Positions 1 to 10,182 of a stretch of 21,639 nucleotides of DNA are shown piece after piece. The notes under the pieces are model-generated. The model saw only the letters and a list, made by a program, of their open reading frames with translations, was not told the origin of the DNA and made no database searches. This DNA is from Ophiothrix spiculata (lineage: Eukaryota > Echinodermata > Ophiuroidea > Amphilepidida > Ophiotrichidae), in assembly GCA_000969725.1 (NCBI GenBank), contig JXSR01S063235.1. The stretch is one strand, 5' to 3'. Every line of letters begins with the position of its first letter. Within the stretch, counting starts at the first letter, position 1. The position numbers were made by a program, and so were the translations under genes.

Positions 1-1215
1 ATATTCCTATTGAAAACTACAGATATTTTGATAAACTGTTTTTTTTTTTATTATTATTAGGTATGTTATTATTTGCAATTTAATATGGACAAGTGTTTTG
101 ACTCAATTCAAGTATGTCATTTTAGGACTTTCTTTTCGATGGACTTGTCAGTTTATAGATGAATAAGCAAGATGTGTAAAATTTACATCTGTAAAGCTCA
201 TGTGAAGCTTACATCTTGTCAAATAGATTTGAAATTGTACAAAAAAATACGGGGTTTTATCAGCTCCCTACAATAATGCCTTTGAGTGCCCTCACACCAA
301 TATCAGAAAAGCATAAATTCCACAGTTTTTACATTAAAAGATGAAGAAATAAGCGTTCGATACAGTAAATTTACTTTATTTCAAAACGGAATAATTGATA
401 AATGTTATTTTAAAATATGTTTATATCATTTGTTTATAATCAGATCATAGATTTACATTTACAATGGTGAAAGAATGGGGAAGATTGATGAAGGTGTTCT
501 AAAGATATGTTTATTTTAATAGGATGGTGTAAAATCTTTCCTGTCCAACTGCCGAACAATTTAATTTGATCATGTGTCAGGATGAAATACAATGCAGTAG
601 TTAAGCATGTGATAGTTGGACAGAATTGATGTCATGCCATTCAACTGAAAAGAACACAACTCTGGAACTCCGTTATCAATCATATCCAATATTTCTTCTT
701 AGTAAAGGTGCATCAAATATCTATTAGGAAATAAACATTACTTGTTCAAAACGTTTCCCCTTGAAACATTATCCTGCTAATTTAACCTTCCAATATAAGA
801 TCAGAAACTATCTGGTTTCATTCATAATAAGCCTTGTAACTTGATATGTATTTAATTTTACGTAAGTCAAGAGTCTCGTGATCTACGTATAATGATGCTT
901 CTAAAATAAGATAATACTTCTAGGGGATCCTCTGGTTTGCATACTAGTATGTAGTCAACGATGGTAATTTAATAAATTCAAGTATGTGTTTCAAAGTGCT
1001 CAACTATTAAAGTTACTTACGTATTGCAAAGTTTGCAATCGCCAACATAATTAACCTACGTGATGTTTGAACAACTGCGTTCATAAATATATATTGCAAA
1101 CGATGCAAGCCGTTCTAATTATCTTAAGTAAAACAACCTCAAAAATGTACAGGGTTTCATTTTAAAATGCCAAGCGTTCTATGTTCAATTATATACACCC
1201 CTTTCCCCTGTTTCA
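1..1215. other. AT-rich intergenic DNA, no gene recognised
   Basis: No open frame of useful length and no recognisable RNA gene or transposon end is visible. A T-run followed by three ATT units lies at 39-59. A perfect 12-bp palindrome CATACTAGTATG lies at 940-951; palindromes of this type recur through the window. The rest reads as ordinary AT-rich intergenic or intronic DNA. Confidence 0.6.
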
Positions 1216-1343
1216 TATAAAAGGCGAACTTTAATAAAGAGAAGATTATCCAGTGCCTTATTTAAGGTCGCTTGCAAGAACAGTTCTATGATTTAAGAGT
1301 ATCATAAGTATCAAGTTCATCAGATCAAAGTTTTTGTAAGTAT
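1216..1343 (+). promoter_or_regulatory. possible TATA promoter with short leader exon and splice donor
   Basis: A good TATA box, TATAAAAGGC, starts at 1216. About 30 bases downstream (near 1246-1254) the sequence TTATCCAGT could serve as an initiator. A strong donor-like GTAAGTAT follows at 1336-1343, which would define a leader exon of about 90 bases. That leader holds only a three-codon reading frame (ATG ATT TAA), so the exon would be essentially non-coding. This is motif matching only: TATA-like and GTAAGT words occur by chance in AT-rich DNA, and no downstream exon can be assigned. Confidence 0.2.
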
Positions 1344-1565
1344 CAGTTTATCTCTCAAAGGTATTTACAATTTGTTGTTTTGGTTGTTCCGTTAGAACCT
1401 CAATTCAAACAGACCGCGACCCTATATATAAACAATTCATAAAGCCCATGAACGTGATGAAATAAAGACCTTGCCGTTCCTTGAAATAAACTGCGACTAA
1501 TAGAATGTCTCTACCTCTCCTCAAAAATATCTTTCATTTGTTTCACAGCGAATTGTCATGTTGTT
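1344..1565. other. AT-rich DNA without gene
   Basis: No reading frame or repeat structure was recognised here. If the candidate leader exon upstream is real, this would be intronic. Confidence 0.5.
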
Positions 1566-1766
1566 TTAAGTAGTTTTCACTATGTAGTAAATGAAAGGTA
1601 CAGGGATCCGAGCTACAATTGTTGGCCGGTACACGATTATTCTTGATCGATAAATTTTCGTGGCTCTCACAGCCTCGTTGAATGTGTTAGCTTCCACCTC
1701 GTGTAAATTATTATGTAGGGTGTCAAAATTCAGTACTAATAAATATTTATTATATGAATAATACAA
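1566..1766 (-). CDS. unrecognised 66-codon frame, possible exon or gene relic
   Basis: A minus-strand frame opens at ATG 1766 and ends in TAA at 1566. From about residue 13 (around position 1730) the codons look coding-like for this AT-rich DNA, with runs such as GAG GTG GAA GCT and GAG GCT GTG AGA GCC. The product part reads HEVEANTFNEAVRATK followed by a basic stretch and a hydrophobic end. On the minus strand an acceptor-like ...TTTATTAG immediately precedes this better part, so it could be an internal exon starting near 1738. It overlaps the next upstream minus-strand frame by 17 bases in a different phase. I do not recognise a family. It could equally be a chance frame or an old transposon relic. 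Confidence 0.2.
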   Translation of the reverse strand: MYYSYNKYLLVLNFDTLHNNLHEVEANTFNEAVRATKIYRSRIIVYRPTIVARIPVPFIYYIVKTT

Positions 1767-2094
1767 GATAAGTGTTTGGATTATAATTCTGTGGCACCCT
1801 ATTTAATTCTGAAAAAGTATGCTTGTCCTTGTCAAAATAGACGGAATTTTTGAAAATATCCATGTTTACACAGACCATTTTGTCCATGTTTTTCTGAAAA
1901 AGAAAGTGGGAGGGCATATTGATTTCCGCGATTTGTGTATTGAATGTCGAGGACTCTTTGTCGCACTCCTTTTTCAGTTGTCTTGGCAATATCCAAAATA
2001 AACAACAATATGAATGAATAATGAATGAAAACAGCGACACCGGAATCAGAGTAAGATGTATTTCACAAGTCAACAAGGAAAAAACGTTGATCAT
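1750..2094 (-). CDS. unrecognised 114-codon frame with hydrophobic N-terminus
   Basis: The minus-strand frame starts at ATG 2094 and stops at 1750. The first 40 or so residues are strongly hydrophobic (LTLIPVSLFSFIIHSYCCLF and a WILP end), compatible with a signal anchor or single membrane helix. The remaining 70 or so are polar, with KKECDKESSTFN and NMDKMVCVNMDIFKNSVYF. Bases just upstream on the minus strand (ACCATTTAG before ATG) resemble a splice acceptor, so the ATG may not be the true start. A competing 60-codon frame runs on the plus strand through 1819-2001, which weakens the coding case. No domain is recognised. The frame that follows on the same strand (1566-1766) is out of phase and could be a second exon or a frameshifted continuation. 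Confidence 0.2.
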   Translation of the reverse strand: MINVFSLLTCEIHLTLIPVSLFSFIIHSYCCLFWILPRQLKKECDKESSTFNTQIAEINMPSHFLFQKNMDKMVCVNMDIFKNSVYFDKDKHTFSELNRVPQNYNPNTYLVLFI

Positions 2095-4969
2095 CTAAAT
2101 GGTATCAAACATAATGTGGATGTTCAGAAAGAAAGCAAAGGGTAAATCTCGATATGTAACTTGACACTGCACTAAAACATCGTATAAGGCAATATTCTGA
2201 AATCTATAGGAATATGTAATTCAAAACCAAAAGTGTCTAAGTCTTTAAAGGATATCAATTTGAAGACACGGTAAGGCTGCATTATAATAATGGTCATGAT
2301 CGGTCGAGCTAGGAATTGCAATGCTTACAATATATTTATATTTGTTTGATCACTTATCTGCCAAGTTTTGAAGGTTTATCACTATCGCCATTTTTGAACT
2401 AGAGTTTTAATAATGTTTAACTGATGTTGAACAACAAGACTGAACTAACAAATAACAGTTTTAACACGAATCATATCTTAAGATGCATGACTATTTACAT
2501 GTACAAGCATCAATAAATTACATTGTTAAGTAATTCAAACACCAAAGAAGTAATTTCGTTCTCCAATTTAATTTTCTGTTTCCTTTTCAAGAGGGTATGT
2601 TTTTAAAAACTTTTTGCACACCAACCCTTTTTGACCATCTTTTTTTTTTATCTATGTCTAACCGTTAACTATTTCATTCAACATGTTCAAGGCAAGCTAA
2701 GAGTTACCGGTTCTGAGGCATTTTGAATTTTTTTGGGTCGAAACTAATAGTTATTAGTATTAAATGTTACTTGACAACATCAATTGTATGTGTATACATG
2801 TCGTATTTGACATCTACAAATTACAGAACTTAATATGGTACACATGTATTTCTTGATCATAAAAGAATGTAGTTTCAATAGAAATATAAAATTAAATATG
2901 TCTGTTTTTTTCAACTGTTCTTGATAAAGTTTGTTTTAGTTTCTTTAGAAACTTGCCTACGTAAGCACCTGTCAGCTTCTGAAATGCCTTTGTAAAAACC
3001 TCATGGATACTAACATAATTGGTGAAATTTTGATCTTGTTCTTAATTTCATGTTTATATACAGACTTAAGATAGTCTTACTAGTTGAATTTAATAAAGGC
3101 AAATAATGTGTTTAAAACACTTTTATTATAATTCATATACACATTAAAATTGGCACGTTATTCCACCAATGAATAAGCGTGGCTTAATACTAATATACGT
3201 ATCAATAACACACGTATCGTTTTATTTTTACTGCATAAACAATGGGGTTCAGTTGGCTGCATTTTAAGCGCAGAGCAACAAATATGGTGTGGTACAAACA
3301 GAAATTACTTGAGAACATCTTTTACATTAAACTAACAAATGTGCGCTTTCAAAGATAGTTCTTGATCAGACGTCTGTGCCTTTTATTCCAAGCATAACAA
3401 GTAGCACATTGCTGTCATGCATATGGGAAAAATGACAAGGCTTTCGTTGTCAGTAAAGTCAAGAACAATCAACTCATACATCAGTTATAAGATGATATCC
3501 GATCTTGTGCAAACATGGATTCTTGTAACGAAAGCAAAGGACAATTTTAATACGAAACGAGACACTACAGTAAAAACATAGTGTTGGAATGTGTATTTAA
3601 GATTAGAATTACAAATATCCTACCGTTCAAAACTTCGTCAGAATACTGACGAAGAATGCATCTGATATGGTGCATATATTTTATGTTAAGTTCATACAAA
3701 CTTTAGGCTTTTCAGATTTTTCTTTTACTTTTACAATAAAATTGCATAATCTCAATATAATTACGTTAAATATCCTATAACAAGAATATCGAGCCAAAAG
3801 CGTCCGTTTTGTTCACAGAAGCACAATTTCGACTGGTTCTAAATTTGGTCCTAACCCTAAAACCAACCTTGAAAATCCCCATAAAATCAGCACCTTTCAA
3901 AGATCACATGGAGTTTTACTGTTATCAGCAGGCCAAGCACAATATTCATCGTAATGTTATCAAGAAGAAGGAATTGTAAGAAAAAAGGTAGAGATAGATT
4001 GAGAGAGAATTAGCAGTTCAGTATGTAATCAGGTCACCATTTTTTGTTAAATATAATTTAAAAAGAAGATAAATATAATTCATCCTTTTCAAATTCAAAT
4101 ACGATAGCTGAGGAGAATGGCAAGTGTCAACTGAAACCAGGCACAGCATATAAAAATCTCATAAGGCATAAGAACTGAACAACAAAAGAATGTGTAATAA
4201 ATCAAACTGTTTTCAATCATATGACCCATCAATCCATTATAAATTAGCTTGACTTCTGGTAAAAACATCGACATTTGACAACGTTGACTAAGTTGAATAT
4301 TTTCTTGCTATAAAATATACGCAATATGAATATTAGATTCTACCTAGAATAAAATATTTATGGAAATGCTCTAAACAAAGCTTAAAAGTATAGTAAAATC
4401 CAAAAAGGTGAAAAAAATTACACACAAATGGCTCAAATTGAGAAAGAATTAATTTGCAATATATCATTCTTTGATAGTGGTGTGTTTCCTAAATCCTATA
4501 TTTTGTACCTCAGATGGATTTACCAGATAAAAGATCAAACAAAGCTCCTGGAAATAATTTAAAACATATCAAAAGGGAAACAATTTCATCAAAAATTATT
4601 TATTTGGTAATCACAAGTGTAGAAACAAGATTTTTTCAGTTTTCAAACTAGAAACACTGTTTTCACACCACTTTTTGTCTCCGGCGACACAAATTAAAGT
4701 AGTGCTATTTTCTCCAATGTTCCTCAAAATCATGGAAAACCACTTGTACATGTAGGTTATATTATTATAAACATGTTCTATCAATTCAAGTAAAAAATAT
4801 GCAGGTAAAAAATTAGCGGGAAGAATCTAGGCCAGTCCCTTTATCAGTGCAATGATTAAAATACACATTGATAAGAACCAGATGAATGACAATCAGTGGA
4901 ATTGATGAGATAGGAAAAATGGCCCATCCGAACGAAAATATGAACAGAGACTGTTGAATTTTGATTTAT
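2095..4969. other. AT-rich intergenic DNA with one small hairpin
   Basis: About 2.9 kb with no supported gene. I saw no transposon ends, tRNA-like boxes or long open frames. The only clear structure is the hairpin at 3633-3654, listed separately. ACATGTA-type palindromes recur, for example near 2511 and 4750. Confidence 0.6.
3633..3654. repeat. perfect 9-bp hairpin with tetraloop
   Basis: CTTCGTCAG is followed by the loop AATA and then CTGACGAAG, its exact reverse complement. The flanking bases do not pair, so the structure is only 22 bp. It could be a small RNA stem, a protein-binding palindrome or a scrap of a repeat; nothing adjacent decides between these. Confidence 0.7.
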
Positions 4970-4999
4970 ATTATTATTATTATTATTATTTTTTTTTTT
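4970..4999. repeat. (ATT)7 microsatellite followed by a T run
   Basis: Seven ATT units span 4970-4990 and run into an uninterrupted T tract to 4999. On the minus strand this is an A-run plus (AAT)n, which can be the tail of a retroposed element, but no recognisable SINE or LINE body adjoins it on the 5000 side. Confidence 0.9.
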
Positions 5000-5824
5000 A
5001 AACTATATGTATTATACTTTTCAAATTTTAAATTTAATTAATGTTATTCGATTTTCCATAATTTTCCTTATTAACTGAAAAGAACAACCATGCTCCAACA
5101 TTTCACTTTTACGACACTCCGGCAAAAACATGTATAATAAACATGTTGTTAAGAAACCAGCAGTCGTTTCTTAAGGATATTGCACTTATTTATGCTCACT
5201 TCAAATGATGATCTGTAAGTTTACCGGTCAATTGTTATATGTTTTGGCAAGTCATTATGTTGCCGCAACTAAAACAGAATTGGCTTTTTTATATTTTAAA
5301 ACATATATAATATTTTACAAGTATTTGATCAAAGGAAATATCGGTGCAACTTGCATGATAGCTGATAAACCAAACTTTCGGCTTGTTAAAGTAAAAGGTT
5401 ACAAAATGTAAAAAGAGAATATCATATATTTGAACCATTTATTCACAAAACGTTTTACCTAACCAGTACCTTATGATAGCAATCTTCGAAGTTATCCCAA
5501 TGCTTTCGATATATGCCAATTGTACCACTTACCAGATTGAATAATTAATAGAGGCTGCCTATTCAGATTTCAATTAATTTAGGTGTTACGTGTTATTCAA
5601 GCAATCTATGATACCAAGAAATCTAATACACATTAATTTGAGATATATGTATTTGATTTCTTTCAAGAATTTGTGATTACTGCTCTGATTATTAGTCGAC
5701 AAGTGTTGTTTCTTGGGGGCAAACTAAGATTACTAACAGTTTGACTGTCGTAATGACGGATTTAATTACAACTCGAATTTCAATTAGGTTCAGTTTTGCA
5801 ATGCATATGGGTTGGGTATTTTAA
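5000..5824. other. AT-rich DNA, no gene recognised
   Basis: A 68-codon plus-strand frame at 5205-5411 is present but has no recognised motif and a length unremarkable for AT-rich DNA. No mobile-element ends were found. Confidence 0.5.
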
Positions 5825-6247
5825 ATGAAAGAAAGGTGTGATTCGTTCCAAATAAAAATACGATTCCTTATAAAGATTTGCCTCTGTAAGCTTAAATATT
5901 CGAAGACATCAAACATTTACAGGTGCCATTATGACAAGTGTCGCCTTGAGTCAAATTTGACACTTTGTTTAATATGTCTTCTCATCAAATTTGAATGGTT
6001 TAACTTGTTTATATTGAGTTGCAATTTTATTCAACTCGTAATTATCAATAAGTGCAGAGATGCTAGCAGAACATATTTTTTTTCTTCAAAATATAGAAGT
6101 AAAACTAATCTAAATTTATATTTTATTTGCATTCACAATAAATGTCAAAAACAACCCCTTGACGTAACTTCAACAGAGCTAAGCAACTGCGCGTTCAGTC
6201 ATGTTTTTAAAACACCCTATACTATGGCCTCCCTATTTGTCAGTTAG
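5825..6247 (+). CDS. unrecognised cysteine-rich 140-codon frame
   Basis: A single open frame from ATG 5825 to TAG 6245-6247 would encode 140 residues. It is rich in cysteine, lysine and hydrophobics: CLCKLKYSK near residues 19-27, YRCHYDKC near 32-39, and a hydrophobic segment around residues 47-75. No domain or family is recognised, and no regular zinc-finger spacing is evident. The sequence just before GTGCC near 5923 (CATTTACAG) looks like a splice acceptor, so any real exon could begin inside the frame. A stop-free run this long is somewhat unusual for DNA this AT-rich, which is the only reason to list it. Chance or a decayed mobile-element gene remain likely. Confidence 0.2.
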   Translation: MKERCDSFQIKIRFLIKICLCKLKYSKTSNIYRCHYDKCRLESNLTLCLICLLIKFEWFNLFILSCNFIQLVIINKCRDASRTYFFSSKYRSKTNLNLYFICIHNKCQKQPLDVTSTELSNCAFSHVFKTPYTMASLFVS

Positions 6248-6395
6248 TATAGTATTAAGTCTACCGGTACCTTTACAAGGGTTTTCTTTTTGACAAGTTT
6301 CTTTCTGGCACCACTTTGAAGGCATGCAATGACCGATTTTAACCAAATGTATTTAACAGGACCAGTATCACTGATTACTTGTGTCACCCGACTTT

Positions 6396-6671
6396 TATTT
6401 ATTTTTATTTATAACATTCGGCTGTAAGCCAGGATTATCCCAATAGTGCAAATGCATTAAATTCAAGGGACGCCTCCGTGGTTTGAAAGACAGAATAATT
6501 GAAAGAATTTTCGATTTTAGCTGCAGGAGGAAACCGAAGTGCTCGGAGAAAACCTGTGAGGACGAGTATGGATCGACAACCATATTAACGTACAAACTAG
6601 GTCCGACCGGGAATCGAACCTGGGCCGCAGCGGTGAAAGGCGAGGTCAGAAACGCTACGCCAACCCGTCTT
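6396..6671 (-). mobile_element. tRNA-derived SINE
   Basis: Read on the minus strand, the element begins with a tRNA-like head. A box-A-like TGGCGTAGCG lies at 6653-6662, and a perfect box B, GGTTCGATTCC, at 6610-6620 (reverse complement visible as ggaatcgaacc). These are internal RNA polymerase III promoter elements. A central domain follows containing TTTTCTCCGAGCACTTCGG and TTTCCTCCTGC (plus 6510-6560), a phrase I recall from invertebrate SINEs. The 3' end is an A-rich tail of AAAT/ATAA units at 6396-6415. A direct duplication, CCCGACTTT, lies at 6387-6395 and 6672-6680 and fits a target-site duplication made by LINE machinery. The head is too diverged to be a working tRNA. The SINE family name is not certain. 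Reading frames through it on both strands are not genes. Confidence 0.85.
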
Positions 6672-6680
6672 CCCGACTTT

Positions 6681-7797
6681 ACGGCATGCAGGGGTCATAG
6701 GGGCAAAAACGTGATTTTCACACAAAAAAGTTTCAACTAATCTACGTTAGAAAGTAATGTCATGTAATTTCTTGACATCAAAGGTACATGGTCCGATTTT
6801 TCAAATTTTAGTTTTAACTGTCATATGAAAGATCATCACTTTAGATGCTTCAATTTCAAATTTCAGTCAAATTGAAACTACCGTTTTGATTTTTTGATCA
6901 TTTTTTTGTTTTCCATTTGTCTATTCTTTACTGTGTAAATAATTTCATGGTTTCCATAAAACAAACAATTTTAACACATTTTCAAAACGCAATATGTTTT
7001 GACATTGACATTTGTCCATAATAGTTTTAGAGCGAAAAATAAATAAATCGACTTCGTGGGGTCACAATCAGATGTCAAATTTTCAACTTGGTGGACGTTA
7101 AAAATATAATTTAGATTCTGCGTCGAATCGTGCCTTTGTATTTAACACGTTGTTGAATAAAGGTTCATATGAGATAGTTGTCTAGCTAGGGTGTATTTCT
7201 TGATGTAGGATATGCATGGACCAAACCAAAGCAAGAAGCTCGTGAAGATTTGGTTAATGTAATTTTGAAATTACTGTGCCGTTTCAAATATCACATTCTA
7301 AACACTCTCAGGAAAACGCCAGGAACCGAAATAAATCAACAATTCTATTCTATCTGTTTAAAAATGCATCTTTGAAATTATAAAGAGAGACGTAACAACT
7401 TTATAAATCATCAATATATGGCACCATATTGATATCTAGAGGATACACAAACCTATAAGGCATCACCTATCAGTTTAAATACAATTTGTTTAACCGATCA
7501 AGCATACATGACGAGGAGACAGCTCGGGATTGGGACCTTTATGATGGAGTCTCATAGTCGTGTTTAGTAAAGTAACAGCAAACAGGTTATTTGATAGTAA
7601 CATTCATTACATTTGCACACGTATCAAGGCTTGTCTTATCACAAAACGATTTACTTTGACGGAAATACAATAGGCAAGAAAGAAATACATTACGAGGGAC
7701 GTCTTACTAGTTTGCACATATCACCATCGTGCTTGGTGCAGCGCTTCAAAAATGCAGTACAACATTTGTTTTGGCCTAATTAAAATGTCAGGAATAA
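6681..7797. other. AT-rich DNA without recognised features
   Basis: No open frames of note, no tRNA-like boxes and no transposon ends were recognised between the SINE duplication and the TA that precedes the Tc1 element. Confidence 0.55.
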
Positions 7798-8149
7798 TAT
7801 AGACTTGACATTAAATATGGAATATATTTTTCTGGTGGTTTCCATCTTGAATAATCCGCCATATCTCGGTATATGAAAACTCCAGAAATACTTGTAGATA
7901 TACATGTAAACTTTGAGCTGAGACTCTTTTTGTTTATACCTAGGTGCCACAGAGAAAATGGGGAACTTGGTAGCACAAGAACCTCTAAAAGTTGCGTCCA
8001 AACTAATGCACCATAATACGGAATTACGAATATTTAAATTGGCCGTAGTTTCTTTAATACTTTACCTGGACGCTTGAAATTTTACAAGGTTATTTTACAT
8101 ATTGTTGGTTACAAATTATGAACAAACACTGTTTGCTATGTCATCCATA

Positions 8150-8415
8150 AGAAGCGTGCGGCGCATAGACTCTCCATGCGGACATTCCAATAGTGATTGG
8201 AGAGTTCGGACAGGTGTATCAGCCCAAGTATCAAGCACAGCATAAAGTTACTCATGTACATGTTGGTTTGATGTAACTTGTTGTTCATCGATGTTTTACT
8301 TCAGCCGTGAAGTCCTCAATAGAGTTCATATCTGAAGATCTTACCAAACAGGGCAAGTGTCCAACACCATGATCTTTCATGAAACAAGCTCGTATTAAGA
8401 AAAGTTGTAAACTCT
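8150..8415 (-). pseudogene. second, inverted Tc1 transposase C-terminal remnant
   Basis: On the minus strand this stretch encodes KDHGVGHLPCLVRSSDMN followed by SIED, then after gaps and stops TPVRTLQSLLECPHGESMRR. These correspond to the end of the Tc1 catalytic domain (the Pro-Asp-x-Asn-x-Ile-Glu block) and the C-terminus, the same segment found on the plus strand at about 8850-9080. Both copies are decayed and differ at many positions. The copy occupies the place where the N-terminal half of a normal element would lie, so it belongs to the inverted left arm. Confidence 0.7.
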
Positions 8416-8419
8416 CACT

Positions 8420-9110
8420 TAATTCAAAGTGGCGACCATGCTAGGAAACCTCTTGAGAAAATATCTTGACCAAACAGCTTTCCCAGCGACGCTTTGACTG
8501 GGATACAGATCAATTTCCATTCTAAGTCCAATCAATGAGATAACGTTGTCTACAGAGCTTAGACTCAATTTGAAATATACTGTCGATATGGACGTATCAG
8601 GGCCGCAGATGTACAGAGAAGGGTTATACTGAAGCGTGCCTGCTAATAACAATTTATCCAGAAGAAGGTAACTTTTTCTTCTTGATGTTTAACATGCTGG
8701 TGGAAAATCACCTTGGAAGGCGGCTTCCATAAGCAACAGTAAAGATGCATTCTAGAAGCATTGATAATGTCATTGGCTAGAGGCTTTCTCGGAAACAATT
8801 TTGTGCTCCACTATGACAACTTTCGCCTCCGTCGTGCTCGTATAATCCGGACTTTCCTGGAAGATCAGTGTGTTGAGTTCTTGCCTTGTCCGGCAAGATC
8901 TTCAGATATTAGTCCTTATGAGAACATTTGGGTTAAGAAACACTTTGGATTAACAGCATGTTATATTAAGAAGTGAAGGAGTTCTGTGGAGCTGTGTTTG
9001 GTGCTTTGGTTGAGATACCTGAAAAAACTCTCCAATAACAAATGGAAAGCATGCCATGGAGAGTCATGGCGTTGTACGCTTCAAAGTGAGAACAGAGGAA
9101 ATATCTATTG
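8420..9110 (+). pseudogene. Tc1-like transposase remnant, DD34E catalytic region
   Basis: Tc1 transposases cut and paste DNA at TA sites through an RNase-H-like DDE domain. The best part is an open frame at 8761-8976. It has VLHYDN with the second catalytic Asp codon at 8815, then RRARIIRTFLEDQ, then PARSSDISPYENIW with the catalytic Glu codon at 8920. There are exactly 34 residues between Asp and Glu, the DD34E signature. Upstream, around 8545-8640, scraps such as YCRYGRIR match the region after the first Asp, but the TDES-type motif there is lost and interrupted by a stop. Downstream to about 9110, in shifted frames with stops, ALVEIPEKTLQ and MESMPWRVMALY match the usual C-terminus. The N-terminal DNA-binding domain is missing, replaced by the inverted left arm. 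Confidence 0.8.
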
Positions 9111-9450
9111 ATCAGAAAGTATCACTAACATTGTGTTAATCAACTCTGTAGAGTTTCACATTTGTAGGTCACTTATAAAAGATAATATGGCAAATTCATT
9201 TTCCTTTGTGTAATATTGCAGTGCACGGCTTTGGACCTAATTTTTTAGAGATATTTGTACCTTCAAGTTTCCCATTGTCTTTGTGTCACTTCAGTGAGCT
9301 TGAAAGTACCATTTGTTTGAAGTTTATAAGTGTAGTTACAAACATGAGAAAGCACAATTCTCTAAAATTGGTAAATACAGAGATATGGCGGGTTTTTCAA
9401 GATGGAAACCAACAGAAAAAATATATTCCATATTTAATGTCAAGTCTGTA

Positions 9451-10180
9451 AACCAGTTGAGTTATAAAAGATATTTAACTATCTCCTGTAGCAAAAACTT
9501 GGTCTTTCTTTTTGATGTGTTTGAGTCAGTGAAGCTATCACTTCAAATGATTCATTTGCCATTGTGCTGATTTAACCAAGAAGACAAACGTGCTTGATCC
9601 ATAAACAACTGCTTTAAGGAAGTCAAAGATATCTCTACCCGGGTATGTACTCTCTTCCTTTATTAGAAGTAAGAGATATTGTTTTAAATGTTGTGAAACA
9701 AATCATGTTAGGGGTAAAAGTGACCATATTTTCAAACTTTGTAACTTAAACTGAAGCACTTTATAGTGTTTGAGATATCGCAAATGTAGGATATGTACCA
9801 AGGACAGTTTATATATACTTGCACTTTGAAACGACCAGAGTACACGATTTGGTGTAGTTTCAAAGAAGACTAAAATATAAACTAAAAGATCAAAAGTAGG
9901 TATTTTCTGACATAAAGATTATTTTTGAAAACAGACAAAGAAACATGCCCGACGCGGTAATATTTTTTAGCACAATGTTGTTGTTTTTTTGTATGTTTTA
10001 TGATCCCTGTGCGCTATTAAGATAACATACTTCGCGGGTTTTCAACTGGAGTTTCATCTTAATCGTTAAAACGTTTGTCAAGCTGATATGTCAAGCTGAT
10101 ATAGCTTGGACATAAAAGGCCCAAAAATTTGTAAAAACAAATGTTAGTTTGTTATATTTTGCATTTAAATTAACAGTTTC
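9451..10180. other. AT-rich DNA with a 13-bp tandem duplication
   Basis: This is spacer between the Tc1-like and mariner-like elements, with no supported gene. GTCAAGCTGATAT is directly repeated at 10077-10089 and 10090-10102 with no intervening base, consistent with a small slippage duplication. Confidence 0.6.
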
Positions 10181-10182
10181 TA

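Larger units (their letters stand above)
7800..9448 (+). mobile_element. decayed Tc1-like DNA transposon with palindromic arms
   Basis: The element is flanked by TA at 7798-7799 and 9449-9450, the Tc1/mariner target duplication. Its ends are inverted copies: left TAGACTTGAC, right GTCAAGTCTG, differing at the terminal base. The outer 75 bp or so of each arm are nearly identical, sharing GAGATATGGCGG and CAAGATGGAAACCA. Inverted similarity continues inward with more divergence to about 8415 on the left and about 8810 on the right, so each arm is about 600 bp and also holds C-terminal transposase sequence. Only about 400 bp between the arms is unique. The overall 1.65 kb matches the usual Tc1 length. 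Stops and frameshifts make it non-autonomous and dead. The two arms are described separately. Confidence 0.85.

Noticed and set aside
1719..1800. Short inverted pair TAGGGTGTCA / TGGCACCCTA as a possible tiny transposon
   Set aside because: The match is only about 10 bp with a mismatch, the span is about 80 bp, and no target duplication is visible.
6601..6675. Genuine tRNA gene on the minus strand
   Set aside because: Box A and box B are present, but they sit at the head of a retroposed element with tail and target duplication, and I could not form a convincing cloverleaf.
6395..6740. Open frames on both strands through 6395-6595 and 6483-6740
   Set aside because: They translate the tRNA-derived SINE and its flank, not a protein gene.
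8419..8652. 77-codon minus-strand frame
   Set aside because: Antisense to the central part of the Tc1 transposase remnant; the plus strand carries the recognisable motifs.
9206..9570. Two plus-strand frames near the right Tc1 arm, with similar frames on the minus strand at 7780-8001
   Set aside because: They match each other because the arms are inverted copies of terminal non-coding transposon sequence.
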